The translations under genes were made by a program, and so were the position numbers. From Rhodeus uyekii (Eukaryota > Chordata > Actinopteri > Cypriniformes > Acheilognathidae): a DNA stretch of 64,000 nt. The notes under the pieces are model-generated. The model saw only the letters and a list, made by a program, of their open reading frames with translations, was not told the origin of the DNA and did not search any database. Location of the stretch: NCBI GenBank assembly GCA_037043235.1, contig JAWRVZ010000063.1, forward strand, positions 1,371,501 through 1,435,500, in the 5' to 3' direction. Position 1 is the first letter of the stretch. Every line of letters starts with the position of its first letter. Below, piece by piece: positions 34,067-47,451 of this stretch.

Positions 34067-34928
34067 ACCTTATTTTATGTATATTTAAATGTTTAGTTTA
34101 CAACCAGAGAAAAATTTGAATTAAGAAAAACAGTGAAAGCTAGAGTCCATTGCATCTTAGTATTTCAATTTGGAAGACAACTTGGAAATAATTAATCCAC
34201 TAATCAGAACTGCTAAAGTACACCAAGAAAATTCACTCTTTCAACATTTGTGTAATTATAAATGTCATCCTTTGTATGCACAGTGAGAACAATAAATATA
34301 AATAAATACAAATTACTAGGAAATGGACAGATCTGTTTATTCAGAACCAATCTGTTTGTTTACAAAGAGTCAACCTCAGAAGGGCTGACAGCATGAAATA
34401 TAGAAAACAGAGAAGTTCTCCTTTGAAACGGGAAGTTACGGTAAAGCCAAAACGGCTGGAGAAAAAGCAAAGATAAAGAAAAAAGGGGACAGTCCTTGCA
34501 TAGTTCCCCACCCTTCAGCAAAAGACATCCAAACGTAATATTTATCTTAGCGTCCTCCTTGGAAATGATTGTGTATGACTGGTGACCATCCAGATGCACG
34601 ACTGACTTTGACTCAGAGGCAAGGGAGATGAAGAGGGGTGGTGACACTTAACCCAAAGTAGATGCTATTTCCTTTTCAGGCTCCTCTGACCCCTAACTTA
34701 GGAGGGGGAAAAAGTTTTCTCCCCCTTCCTTTTGACTCTCCCACTTTCTTTCTCTCTCACTCTTACACAATCTCATTTTAGAGGGTGTCTGCAAAACACA
34801 TGCAGACTTTTTGCATCAAGTGTCAAGCTAGTAAGAAGAAACCTCCTTCTCTCTGGGCTCCCCACTGGACTCGGAGGATTCACGGCATTCAGATGGAATG
34901 AAAAGTGACTGGTCAGCTTGGAAAGTGT
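34067..34928. other. Unannotated interval upstream of the candidate exon
   Basis: 34680-34790 is pyrimidine-rich on the plus strand ('ctcccccttccttttgactc', 'ttctttctctctcactctta'), and 34800-34928 is less AT-rich than its surroundings. It could be promoter and 5' UTR of 34929-35049. No TATA box stands out. Confidence 0.35.
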
Positions 34929-35049
34929 ATGGATATGGCACACACCGTGAAAACTCCACTCAGGAGGTCTTTTAGCGAGCACGTGAAGGATTCCACAAAC
35001 AAGGCTTGGGATATATTTTGGAAGAGTGCACGTGAGAAGCGACTCTCAG
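34929..35049 (+). CDS. Candidate first coding exon (DLC/STARD RhoGAP-like N terminus)
   Basis: From ATG at 34929 (a second, in-frame ATG lies at 34935; both have G at +4) the frame reads MDMAHTVKTPL, then RRSFSEHVKDSTNKAWDIFW, then KSAREKRLS, and meets a good splice donor, CAG|GTAAAA, after 35049, leaving phase 1. The basic, Ser-rich start with KAWD-x-FWK and REKRLS resembles my memory of an isoform-specific N terminus that precedes the SAM domain in DLC1/STARD13-type RhoGAPs. Those proteins switch off Rho at focal adhesions. The next exon would be outside or far downstream, and none is visible here. The reading continues past the donor to a stop at 35121-35123 if unspliced. Codingness is moderately supported; the family is a tentative recall. 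Confidence 0.45.
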
Positions 35050-37790
35050 GTAAAAAGACTTTGGGTTTCTCTCTTATGGTCGACAGACTGCCTTGGTGGT
35101 CCATTGACATTCTTGCTGTATGATTTTCTCAGTGAACTTTGCATAACCGAGGTGTAATGACAAGCTAAACGTTTGTTTAAGCATACCAGGAGTGCGCATT
35201 GGGAAATCTCTGGTTTCATGTGAACTGCAGCTAATTATGTGTTTTAAAAGGTTCTTCTATAAAACTGCGCCTTCAGGTACAGTTTGTGGAAACATACACT
35301 TACCTTCTCAAAGGTGGTGATGGCTTTCCAAATATCTAAAATGGTTTGAAACATTTCATTTAACTCTGTGATTGACAAAAACCCCTGACATGTTCACACG
35401 AGCCAGTTAATTGCTCAGATATCCACATCACTGGCACCCTAGACGCATGAAAGGCACCGCAGGAAATGGCCTTTGGTCGATAAGAGGGCTATATCCTCCT
35501 TGATAATTTTTCTATCTCTAAGTATTTCTGATGGGGCCTCCTCTTGCTCAAGGGTGGGGATTTCTGTCCGTCATACATTACAAACCTGTCCTAATATTTA
35601 CACCCTGACCCAGCTTGTCATAACTCGGTCCAAATACGGTCGTACGCACATAGATCACATGGTGCATCCAAAGATCCGTGTCAGCCAGATGCGGTCCATA
35701 AACATGTGAGAACTCCAAAACGACATTAGCGCAAGGAAAGCTTTCTGAAAGCCAATTAAAACACATGTTGCCAAACACTAACTCACCCCAATTAAATGCG
35801 GCACGGCGCCAGGGGCTTTGGATTTGTCATGGCACTTCACACGACACCACGGCCAAGTAAAATACAATGCGGCACTTGCAAAACAATGGTCTGGCATCTG
35901 GAGTAAACATCTGGCTGGGATAGATTGGAGGTTTTATCGATGTGGGCTGATGTGTGAGGTATTGCAGTATCTGGGTTACGTCAAAGTCGGAATACAACGT
36001 CTGTGCAACAAAAACAGTGATAATTACTTTTTTTCTATTGCATTGATTCCTTATTTTTACCTGAGTTTTACACTGAACAGATTGTCCTCTCCATTCAGTA
36101 TGGTCACCCTTGCCAAGAGGCATTACCTCATCGCAGGAACCAGAGCCACGTGTTTCTGCTGTGCCTGTCAGAGCAGTGTTTGTGTGTGTGAACGATAGAG
36201 GAACTGTGTATAAAGAGTTCTGAGCTCCATTATGATGCAGAGCAGGCCTGTTAGCTCCAGAGATTACTGTGAGAAAGCCTCACCAGATGTTGCAATCTTT
36301 AAAAAAAAGTAAATGAGGATGAAAAAAAGAAATAAGAAACATACACAGCTGGAAAAAAATGGGAGGAAATGGGGTCAGATTCCACATTTTCCTAAGCTAC
36401 AATAACAGAATCTCTGAAGAAGAAAAAAGAGGTTCTTCTTTTTGCCACAACCATGACATTTTTTTTTTTTGAGGAATTGTTGAGGATTTGAAACGTCTCA
36501 TCTGGGAAATCATTGTTCTTCTGAATTCCTGATTTGAAAATGTTGAAATGAGACTATTTTAACAGACCGTCCTAAAACATTATTTGGAATATTCTGGCAT
36601 CAAATGTGTTTTTAATACAAGTGATTTTGGAGTGGAAAACTTTTTGGTTACCATTGCCACTGTAGAAATGTTATTCACATTATTAATTTGCACTGCCACC
36701 AAATCAGCTGGGATGGATAGCAAGTGTTTTCAACATGGCAACAACCATGCAGGATATTTGTATAGGTCACGGATAGTGAAAAAAGTCAGTTTTAAGATAT
36801 AAAGTCATAATTATATTTTGTGATATACAAAGTAACTATTACAAGAAATGTAGTAAAAATTCTGATAAACTAACAACATTTTGAGATATTAAGTCACAAT
36901 TATGATATATGAAATCCTGATTTTGAGATTGTGAGTCATAATTAACCTTTCTTTAATCCTTTAAGTAATGAGCTACCCCAGCAAATCTGTCAAAAATACC
37001 AATTTGTTTCTTCTTTTTTTAAAGCTTTTACCTGATGTCAACCTAAAATTGCACTTACATTTGGTTTTCCCATATCATTTTCAAAATGGAGTCCTTTTGA
37101 GTCTGTTCAAGTTCAAGAATAACTGTAGGCCATCAGTAAGACGATAAATTCCCGAGCCTTTCCAGGTTTCCATTTTATAGACTTTACCTGATACACATAT
37201 GTTCCAAAGTATTAAAATGCATTTTATAGCATATACTATGTCCAACAGATTATTAAGAAAGAAAACAAAAGTCAGCTGACATCTACAGGAACTAAAAATA
37301 CAGAAGAACAGTCAGGAGGAAGTTGAGCTTAAGAATTATCATTCTGACTACTCGCAACTGGCCTGTATTACACCAAATGTTGAATGCTCAATCACATCTG
37401 TCAGCAATTCACCATAAAAAATGCAAGGTAACAGATTTATGTGTGGACCTCTCCATAAATAGGGCTCAAAGGTCAGGTAGGCATGAGGTAGGCGTTCACA
37501 AAACCTCATAACCATATATAATCGGGGTTCTCATTGCTGGCCAAGGCTCATTAAACCAGCTTTTTCTCAGATTTACTGCTCAGTCTCCCTCTATTGTCCC
37601 ATGTGACCAGGGGTTGAACGGACATTGGATGTGTTGGAATTTGCTACTCTGGTCAATGGCAGTCTGTACAACTTTTATATGAATGAATGGTCTATGCTAA
37701 ATGTTCATACATCATTTTAACAAAGCTTAGATGAGCATGTTCACTTTTTCTAAATGCAGAAATTCAGTGAAGGCACAGGGTGTTGTAACC
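35050..37790. other. Unannotated interval (probable intron)
   Basis: No second exon seen. 36785-36950 has loosely repeated 'gatataaagtcataatta' phrases, a degenerate tandem pattern. The 126-codon ORF at 35818-36198 has no domain. Confidence 0.45.
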
Positions 37791-37855
37791 CCTCAATCAA
37801 TCAATCAATCAATGAACCAACCAACCAATCAATCAGTCAATCAAGTCAAATTAAT
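37791..37855. repeat. (CAAT)n imperfect microsatellite
   Basis: CAAT/CCAA tetranucleotides over about 60 bp. Confidence 0.85.
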
Positions 37856-39535
37856 AAACAAATAAAAATATTAAATAAAATGATTACTTCAATAGATTAA
37901 TCTATCATCCATCAATCTATCCCTTCTATCTACTTATCCATTCATCCAGAACCATGATATCTGGGGACCTGGTAAAAAAATGACAAAAAAAATTAAAATG
38001 TACATTTTTTTATTTGAAAAGCACTTGGGGTGCATGACTTATAACGTAAGCATTCAGTGTTTCAAGAGCCATGTTTTCTGTTTTTCATGTCATTCATGAA
38101 CATACATGTACATGGTTTTATATTATTGTCTTGAGACTGTAATAAAACATTTATGTTAAATTATATGAAAACAAGACCAATGCTGAGGATCAGCTTCCAA
38201 ATTGAATAATGCAACACTGTTAATACAATAATATGTGTCCTAATAAAATAGGACCCCCCCCCCCCCCCCCCCCCCCCATGGTCTGGCCCACAACTCATAA
38301 ACTAAAATGTACATGCCAAATCACTGCTTAGAGGACTGACCTCTGTAACTGCCAAAATGTCCTCCATATGACTCTCAGGGTACTGTTTATGACTTTTCTC
38401 TTTCTAATGACCTCATTTTCCTCCCCTTAAAGCAATTTAAAAAAAAAAAAAAGTCTCTTTAGCTTTTCCTCACTTTTATCCAGTTCAAAAGGATAATCTG
38501 GAATTATGGCCTAATCAAAAGTCTCTTCCCTGAAGGAAGGATCCAGATCCTTCATTACCTTTGATGATGCATAAAATTGTCATCTCTCAGTGCTTGCACA
38601 GCCAAAGCAACTGTCACTACAGCCTCGTAAGTTATTAAATCAATACTTTTCATCTCCACTCTTCACCGTTGAGTGCATGCAAATGACCGTCACGAAGAAG
38701 AGTTTTGCAACGTGAAGTCAGACTTAATAAAATAAAATATATTCCAGAGTACATGCATACTGTACAGAGCTTCCTTTAAAATCCCTTGTTACTTGAAGAC
38801 TATAGAGAAATGTTTTTATAGAAATTACTGTGCCATGTTGAATTTTCACTTTTAAAACTCTTTAGATGAAGAGAAATAGTTATGTGAACTTGATTCTTTT
38901 GACACACCCACGATTTTATGAGATCATCTGACCATGAAAACACACTTTCATAGAGTAAACAATGAGCAAATCGCAATAAACAGCTTACATCAGGCACTCA
39001 GTCAAATGGACTAACCATGAGAGTTCTTGCAGACTGAGTGCACTGAAATTGAATGCCACTTGCCACAAATATGACTTTTCAAACATGCATTATTGACACA
39101 AATCCCATATTTTTACATTTACATAAAAGTATCCACCTGTATACTCCTTTTGACGTATTTCACCTCAGAGTCCTAGTCTTGTTTTGACTGTAACCAGTAA
39201 TAAAACAATGTTATTTGGAAATTAAACTGAATTTATATATTTTTTTAAACAAATGTTTATGACCCAACATTTTGAGTGCATTCTTATTGATGCAGACATT
39301 TTATTCTTTTCTTTACACACAAAAAAGGCACAATTTCTGGTCTGCAGGAAGTGGCATTATCCCAGTAAATAATCATTCATTCTATTTTCACAAATTTTAC
39401 CAATATCTGACATTGTTGAACAAACATGTTAGACAAAGTTAAAATTTTATTGCCATTAATGAACGTCAAGCTCAACCATTCAACCCTTCTGTGCAAGTAA
39501 ATATTCAAAGGTTCCCATCTGAAATGTCTTATAGT
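37856..39535. other. Unannotated interval with a poly-C tract
   Basis: A run of 23 C lies at 38255-38277 and an A run at 38440-38452. No gene supported. Confidence 0.55.

Positions 39536-39597
<62 letters not shown>
39536..39597. repeat. (GA)n microsatellite
   Basis: About 29 GA units, interrupted once at the left by 'gaaagag'. Confidence 0.97.
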
Positions 39598-39600
<3 letters not shown>

Positions 39601-40326
39601 GCAGAGCCTAAAACAAACTCAATCGCGAACAACAACTGACAACTGACAATGAACAGGGAGGAAGCTGTGATGTAAATTAGCATCCATGGGAACTGATGAG
39701 TGCTGGGAAACTTAAACAAAGGAACACATGTGACTAAATGACTAAAAACATCTACAAGTACATGAACTAAACATAACTGTAACACTCCCAAAATAACTGA
39801 GTAGCAACTTTTGTTACCCTGTTACATTTAAAATATATTATCTGTTTCATATCTAAACGTTTATTTCATGTTTATTGCTATAAAATGCAAAGGCAATATA
39901 AATAAATCAATTAAAAAAAAATTCAGGCTGATTATTATTATGCAGTATTATTATAATCAGGTCTGTCGGGGAAGTATAGTTAAGACCCGGGGACCAGATA
40001 TAATGAATGAAGACCAGAAGTCAGAAGTGCAGTCAATTGTAGAATTTTTTGTGAAGAATAGTTTGCAGTTTCATCAGCAGAAGCTTCAAGTCTCATAAGG
40101 AGTTTGTAGGCCGCCCCACTTACGATAATATTGTTATTGGCTAAGAAAGAAATAAAAAAAAAGAAAGGTAAACAAAATTAGTAATTTTCCACACAAGAGC
40201 AGATAGTCAGAAGTACATCTTCGTCAATGACATGTTTGAGGCATCTAGGCATCATATTGTCGAAAACAACAAGTCATTCTTTCTCCTTATGGCGCCAGTT
40301 AATCACCTCACCAATACAGAGCATAT

Positions 40327-40329
<3 letters not shown>
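39598..40329. other. Unannotated stretch
   Basis: AT-rich; nothing recognised. Confidence 0.5.
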
Positions 40330-40370
<41 letters not shown>

Positions 40371-40378
40371 ATACACAG
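40330..40378. repeat. (CA)n microsatellite
   Basis: About 19 CA units ending in 'gagatacacag'. Confidence 0.95.
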
Positions 40379-42964
40379 CTTCTCCAAGGCTGAAGTCGGC
40401 TCAGGCTCCAACTGTCAACAGAAAGAATTCTCAAAACAATCTGATAAGAAGTACAAACAATATTCATCCTTATTCTATGGAAAAATACAGAAAAGCAAAG
40501 AAAAGCTATAATATAATATTAAATTATTTAAAATAATTTAACTAATAATTGGTAACTATATGCAATAGACTGAATTGTACGTAAATTAAAAATCCCTAAC
40601 TTGATTATAAATCACTCATTCCAAATCATTTAAATAAGAATAATAAAATAATAATATACAAATAAGAAAAATAAAAGAATATTACATATATATATATTTT
40701 TTTTTACAAACACACACACACACAAATAGTAACAGAAACATATCAACCTCAACTTTCACTGAAAACTATCAATGCATTCATCCCACACTTTTATTACAGA
40801 GACATCCAGAAGAGAGCAGAACAGGCTAACCTTGCAGGTTTTGTAGGGCTGAAGTTCCAAGTAGGGAATCAGGGCTTTTGCATAATTTGAATCCAAAGCT
40901 TTATCATTGCTCAATATAGAGATTACTGGAAGCTGAAAGTTTTGTCTCTTGTTTCAGTGGCACTGTTCTATTCTGGTTTAAAAGCCTGATAAGTAGCAGT
41001 CTTCTAAGACTTACAGCAGTTTGCGTCATCAGTACGAGCTCCAAAGGTGCAGGTTGCCTAATGGGTTTTCACACCGCAATCTGCCCAGTGTCTTGGCATG
41101 CATGTCTGTTATTCAAGGACTGAGCTTAAGTGTCTTTCGCTTAAGCATGGAGAGTGTCATAGCCTTAAATGGCTAGACACCGTCTGGGACTGTCCAAGAG
41201 CCTAGTTTCGGTATAGACTGTTTAACCTTCATAAATTTCATCAAACTATTTCTGTTCTGCATTACTTTGTGCAATCCACACACAAAAAAAAAAAAGACAT
41301 TAAGCTGCTTTCTTGTTTTGGAGACCCAAAAAAACCACAAAAAAAACCTTTAGACTTTATTAAACAACTTAAAGCTGAAGTATGCAACTTTTTTTTTGGG
41401 GGGGGGGGGTTAAAAGTTACAAAAATCAGTAACTGAACAAGTACATATGACATAAGTGTTCAAAACTGTCTCTCAACCTGACCCTAATTCACAACTTAAA
41501 GGTAATACAAATAACTGAGTTGTTGGGTATTATTTCGCTGTAAATATCAATTTGAGGACATGCATAAACAGAAAGAAGAAAACCAGGCTAATATGTCTTG
41601 GAAAGTTGGTTTCATGTGGATTACATAATAAGAGAATTTTTGTTTCATTTAAAAGTAGACATGTCATGTTTTTCATATCTATATTTCTCATGTCTGTGTA
41701 TAGTTTGTGTTGCAGTTTATTTTTTGACACACTCCAGAAAGAAGTTCACGAAGACCAAAACAAAAGCAGCAGATACGTAATTACTTAGTAAGATGACATT
41801 GTTTTCTGATATATGCCTACTAGGACGTAGGATACTTATATTCATGTCAATGACCAGATATGTTGAATGAAGAAGTCTTTCTTTTAATATTCATCCACGC
41901 AGAAGAGTCAATCTAGTTTCACGCACAGCTGGAGAAAGATCGCAGATTATTTCCAGTAGACTCATGAAAAGTAGGAAGATAGGATCCCTTGATTATATTC
42001 TAATGCCGGGCTTTGTTTAAACCCTGAAGCACTATTGTGTGCGCAGAATGAACATGCAAACAGGAAGTGACAGTTGCGTGTTGAGCTCCTGAGCCATCTG
42101 ACTAAGACATTCCATTTTTGGGACCCAGAGAATATGTGAAGCATAGCATATCTGTTATCTTGGGGAGTTTTGCATAATCCATGAAATGGATTAACAGTAT
42201 TATCTGGTTAGTAAGTAAAATAAGTCAAGTATAAAAATAAGCTTCTGTTTATTGGTGATTTACTGATACTGTAAATCCGTAAAAATTCAGACAATGATGG
42301 CATATTTCTTTATATTAGTGGGGGTTGAGAAGAAGGGCCTGAAACTGTTTTCAAAAGGGTCATTGAAAGGACGTTTAAGCTTCTTACAATGTTGAAAGTC
42401 AACCTACAGATATAACAACTGTTTTATTTTAATGTCAATTTATTAAGTGTTTTTATTTTATTTTATTAGCAACAATGAACATACATTTTAAAGAAATAAG
42501 CAATGCGAAACTGTATTACTAATTTAATCTAAAAAAAAATATATGTTAGTAGGGCTAGACAGTTTGAAACCAAATATCAGTTTGTTATTATTAAAAAATA
42601 TATAAATCCTTTAAAGGAACGAAAACGGTTTATTTTATTATTAATTTTTAAGGGCTGCGTGGTTCCGCTTGACAAATGAAATCAACACTGCTACTATGAT
42701 TCTAGTATTTATGTTTTGCTTTTCCAGCATTTCATTATTGACCATTCTTCTTTTATTTTATTCTAACATTTTTAAGTTTTAAGCTTTGGTGACTGATGTA
42801 AACTTGGTTCCATGAAATAGTGGTTAATAACATTGAGTCAGTTTCTAAGCTGATGCTATGGGGAAACTTCTGTTTGAACTCTGTGCACCTGCTATGCAGA
42901 TGTCGTTAATGTTCACCTGGCTTAACCACGCACAGGTGGACTCCAATAGGACACTGCAAGCCCA
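40379..42964. other. Unannotated interval
   Basis: 41375-41470 ('aaagctgaagtatgcaactt', T and G runs) looks like a dispersed fish repeat fragment. Otherwise nothing recognised. Confidence 0.5.
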
Positions 42965-43647
42965 AGTAACTTTGCTACTGCACTTGTGGAGGTGACGACT
43001 CACCAGCCTGTTCAACAGGTGCAACCTGAGTTCCCCTTAGTGATTTATGAAGGCCACCACTGTCATGTTATCCGACCAGATCAGGATGTGGGGCCCCCTC
43101 AGCTCTGGCTGGAAAGTTTTGAAGGCCATGAAGTCTGCCTTCATAGACAGTTGATGCACCAGTTCAGCATTGGGCCTGTCCATGAGCCAAACACTGGTCT
43201 GCTTTCACACGGGGCTTCTACACCTGACTGGTACAGATGGAGGAATTTCCAGTCGATAGTTCAGGATGTCTAGTCTCTAGTCCAGTCCTCTAGGGGGAAG
43301 AGGGGCTCATCCACACATTTCGTAAAGGTGTGCGAAAGTTCAAACGGAATGACCGTTTGTTGATATGAAGGATATGGATATGAAAGTATGCATCTTTCAG
43401 ATCCACTGACAAAAAAACAATCTTCTGGGCAAATCTGCGAGAGGATTTGTTTCAGCGTTAGCAATCTGAATGGTCGTTTCATTAGGGCGCGATTCAGGTG
43501 CCTCAGATCTGGCATGGGGCTGAGGACGCCATCCTTCTTTGGAACGAGGAAGCTGTGAAAAGCCTGACTCGCAGTGAGCCGAGGGAAATTTCTCCATGGA
43601 ATAGAGACACCAGATGTACCATATTCATGGAAAACAAAGGAGAGCAA
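42965..43647 (-). pseudogene. DIRS pol remnant: reverse transcriptase plus RNase H
   Basis: Minus strand, from right to left: FHSFLVPKKDGVLSPMPDLR, LNRALMKRPFRLLTLKQIL (RT fingers), a degraded palm region (SERCILSYPYPSYQQTVIPF and FTKCVDEPLF), then after frameshifts ELRGPHILIWSDNMTVVAFI with a stop and GELRLHLLNRLVSRH, which is the RNase H part. The YIDD catalytic box is deleted, and multiple frame changes and stops are present. It is older than the copy at 1-2553. Confidence 0.78.
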
Positions 43648-44921
43648 TAGTTTGGTGTTGTGCCTTCTGCTGCCAAAATGACCATCTTTTCAGATAAATG
43701 ACTGACTTCAATAGTTAACATCGATCTATGTTTCCACAGCTTGAGTCTGTGTTTGTGTGGTTTTGCATTAAATCACAGGTAGGCACTATTAAAGGACCAA
43801 TAGGGTGAATGAACCTGCTGATTTATTGTACTGGTCAGTAATGACTAGAGCTTACAAGATACGCCGTCAAACCTTCATCAAATCTGTCCTTTAAACCTCT
43901 ATTTGTTGGCTCAGGTGTGTGTGTTTGTTTGATTGTGAGCCCTATTTGCCCTTCATGGGTCTCAGGTTAGATGTCTCTGTCAGCAGCGTCTAGACATCGA
44001 GTCGGACAAACAATAAAAACCCCATTGTGGGTTCAGTCTCTATGAATGAGGATGCAATGGTCAAGAACAATTTACAGAATTGGACACACACAAGCTGTGT
44101 GTATCCAGTTATTGATGTCATACAAACTCAGTCACACAGTTTTCAGACAACAGATGAAATGTCTCGCTCATACTCTTCACACATTTCTGCTATTCAGTAC
44201 ACCACATTGAACTCGCGGAGGCAAACATTTGTCGGTTGCAACCCCTCTGCTTTCATAAGTCCTTCCCTTCACACATTCCCACACTCGCAGTCCAACCCTC
44301 CTATGTTTTTCTATTTATTACCTTTGGCTCTCTGCAGTCTTATCAGAAAAATCGGTCTCTCCCGCCTGCGCTGTGCCGCTTCTCTTATCCGTGGCATCGC
44401 ACCTACCGGCTCACTCCATCCCAGGCCCTCCCTCACAAGCTCAATCTTTCTCCCTTTCCTCAGTCTTATTCATCCACTGAAAACCTGGCTCCATCTCTCC
44501 ACACCCTAATTATGGAATGCCTGTGTCTCCTTTTTTTACGATAAGTGATTTGGGCCCTGGCTTGATTGATTCAGGCAGACATAAGACACTCATTTTAGAG
44601 TGAGATGAGGGCTGAGTAATGGTGGATAAGCAGGTCTAAAGAAACAGGGCATGGACAGAGAAAACAGCTGACTATAACACAATAAGGCACAGAGAAGCCA
44701 GCAAGCTGCAAATCTACCGGAGGAGAGAAAATAAGCTCCTGGTAAACTGGCAGGAAAAGGTCACTTTACATATTTGATCCTATTTGTAATATTGACATGG
44801 GATAAGACCATGCAAAATCTGAGCTGCCAGTCAAAAAGAAGATCTATTGGAACTGCGTGCATAGATTTAAGTTGAAATTAAAATGCAGAATTACATAGGT
44901 GATATTTTTTTATGTAGGTGT

Positions 44922-44923
<2 letters not shown>
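43648..44923. other. Unannotated interval with a weak exon-like patch
   Basis: At 44308-44337 a pyrimidine-rich run ends in CAG before an open, less AT-rich patch (to about 44510). There is no matching donor and no recognisable protein, so I do not call an exon. Confidence 0.4.
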
Positions 44924-45649
<726 letters not shown>

Positions 45650-46170
45650 TCAGGTTTCTATCACATTCGGTCTAGCTATTTCTTGGTTTTGTGACAGAGC
45701 TCTGACACTCCCGTAATGTCATGTCTTTTGTGTGAGTGCGCGGTTTCAAGCTTTCTAGCGCCCTGCGCTTTCCTGTCCATGTGATCTGTCTTGTGTGCGG
45801 GGCGTGGTGTTCAATCCTGATTCTAATCTGGTTCTGTTTCGGTTTTGTGTCGGAATTCGGACATTCGTGCTCTGTGTTTTTGTTTTCTGCTGTTTTCTAC
45901 ACATGCCATGTCTTGCCTTGTGCTGTGTAGCTTGTGTTTTCACTGGCTGCATGCTTTCTTCTCATCTTGTGTTGTGTGAGCACATGGCTTGTCACGTGTG
46001 TTTCTTGTGCCATGTGCTCTCCTGCCGTTATGTAACCCCGCCCGTCTTGTTTCCTCGTTATTGGTTTGATTTGCCCCACCTGTCCTCCTTTGTTACCTGC
46101 CTTGTTTGCTCACTATTTATTCTCCCTGTGTTTACTGTCCTGTGCTGGTTTGTTGTAATTTTCCCCTGTT
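45650..46170 (+). mobile_element. LTR-like repeat, 3'-truncated
   Basis: 'cccgtaatgtcatgtctttt', 'gtgcgcggtttcaagctttc' and 'tggtttgatttgccccacct' correspond to minus-strand phrases of the repeat at 5410-6161, in the same order. The 3' portion with AATAAA is missing, cut off by the GAATT array. No target duplication visible. Confidence 0.5.
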
Positions 46171-46173
46171 TCC

Positions 46174-46262
46174 AATTGAATTGAATTGAATTGAATTGAA
46201 TTGAATTGAATTGAATTGAATTGAATTGAATTGAATTGAATTGAATTGAATTGAATTGAATT
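46174..46262. repeat. (GAATT)n pentanucleotide microsatellite
   Basis: About 17 perfect GAATT units (an EcoRI half-site array). Confidence 0.97.
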
Positions 46263-46279
46263 CAAATCAAATCAAAACA

Positions 46280-46325
46280 AGTCTAGTCTAGTCTAGTCTA
46301 GTCTAGTCTAGTCCAGTCCAGTACA
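46280..46325. repeat. (GTCTA)n pentanucleotide microsatellite
   Basis: About seven GTCTA units, decaying to 'gtccagtccagtacag'. Confidence 0.9.
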
Positions 46326-46435
46326 GTCAAATCGGTTTTCCCCCACCAGTTATTATTTTTACCAGTGAAACCAATATAACATCTCAACATTCACAAATAT
46401 ACATTTCTGACATTCAAAAACCAAACAAAAACAAA

Positions 46436-46759
46436 TCAGTGACCAATATAGCCACCTTTCTTTGCAAGGACACTCAAAAGCCTGCCATCCATGGATTCTG
46501 TCAGTGTTTTGATCTGTTCACCATCAACATTGCGTGCAGCAGCAACCACAGCCTCCCAGACACTGTTCAGAGAGTTGTACTGTTTTCCCTCCTTGTAAAT
46601 CGCACATTTGATGATGGACCACAGGTTCTCAATGGGGTTCAGATCAGGTGAACAAGGAGGCCATATCATTAGATTTTCTTCTTTTATACCCTTTCTTGCC
46701 AGCCACGCTGTGGAGTACTTGGACGTGTGTGATGGAGCATTGTCCTGCATGAAAATCAT
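46436..46759 (-). pseudogene. Tc1 transposase, C-terminal part (after frameshift)
   Basis: Continues the DDE domain in another frame: MIFMQDNAPSHTSKYSTAWL carries the second Asp and WPPCSPDLNPIENLW carries the Glu. There are 37 residues between them (DD37E). It ends KKGGYIGH at 46436. The spacing separates it from the classic DD34E fish Tc1 group. No other damage visible. Confidence 0.9.
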
Positions 46760-47451
46760 GTTTTTCTTGAAGGATGCAGACTTCTTCCTGTACCACTGCT
46801 TGAAGAAGGTGTCTTCCAGAAACTGGCAGTAGGACTGGGAGTTGAGCTTGACTCCATCCTCAACCCGAAAGGCCCCACAAGCTCATCTTTGGTGATACCA
46901 GCCCAAACCAGTACTCCACCTCCACCTTGCTGGCGTCTGAGTCGGACTGGAGCTCTCTGCCCTTTACCAATCCAGACACGGGCCCATCCATCTGGCCCAT
47001 CAAGACTCACTCTCATTTCATCAGTCCATACAACCTTAGAAAAATCAGTCTTGAGATATTTCTTGGCCCAGTCTTGACGTTTCAGCTTGTGTGTCTTGTT
47101 CAGTGGTGGTCGACTTTCTGCCTTTCTTACCTTGGCCATGTCTCTGAGTATTGCACACCTTGTGCTTTTGGGCACTCCAGTGATGTTGCAGCTCTGAAAT
47201 ATGGCCAAACTGGTGGCAAGTGGCATCTTGGCAGCTGCACGCTTGACTTTTCTCAGTTCACGGGCAGTTATTTTTCGCCTTGGTTTTTCCGCACGCTTCT
47301 TGCGACCCTGTTGACTATTTTGAATGAAACGCCTGATTGTTCGATGATCACGCTTCAGAAGCTTGGCTATTTTAAGACTGCTGCATCCCTCTGCAATATA
47401 TCTCACTATTTTTGACTTTTCTGAGCCTGTCAAGTCCTTCTTTTGACCCAT
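46756..47451 (-). pseudogene. Tc1 transposase, N-terminal two-thirds
   Basis: Starts MGQKKDLTGSEKSKIVRYIA. Residues 1-120 form the paired-like helix-turn-helix DNA-binding region (AKLLKRDHRTIRRFIQNSQQ; RKITARELRKV). The first catalytic Asp is D144 in KVVWTDEMRVS. The glycine-rich GGGGVLVWAGITKDELVGPF follows. After about residue 195 the frame is wrong: one T appears to be missing in a 'ccttt' run (plus strand about 46868-46874). The remaining 36 codons (Ser-rich) are out-of-frame noise. Cut-and-paste transposition is lost with this single lesion. Confidence 0.9.

Noticed and set aside
35818..36198. 126-codon ORF as gene
   Set aside because: No domain, ends in a TGTG-derived Cys-Val stretch, AT-rich codons; likely chance.
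44027..44544. Two overlapping ORFs of 160 and 102 codons as gene
   Set aside because: A plausible acceptor lies at 44337 but no donor, no domain and competing frames.
46439..47415. Plus-strand ORFs of 62-162 codons opposite the Tc1 transposase
   Set aside because: Antisense shadows of a recognisable transposase.
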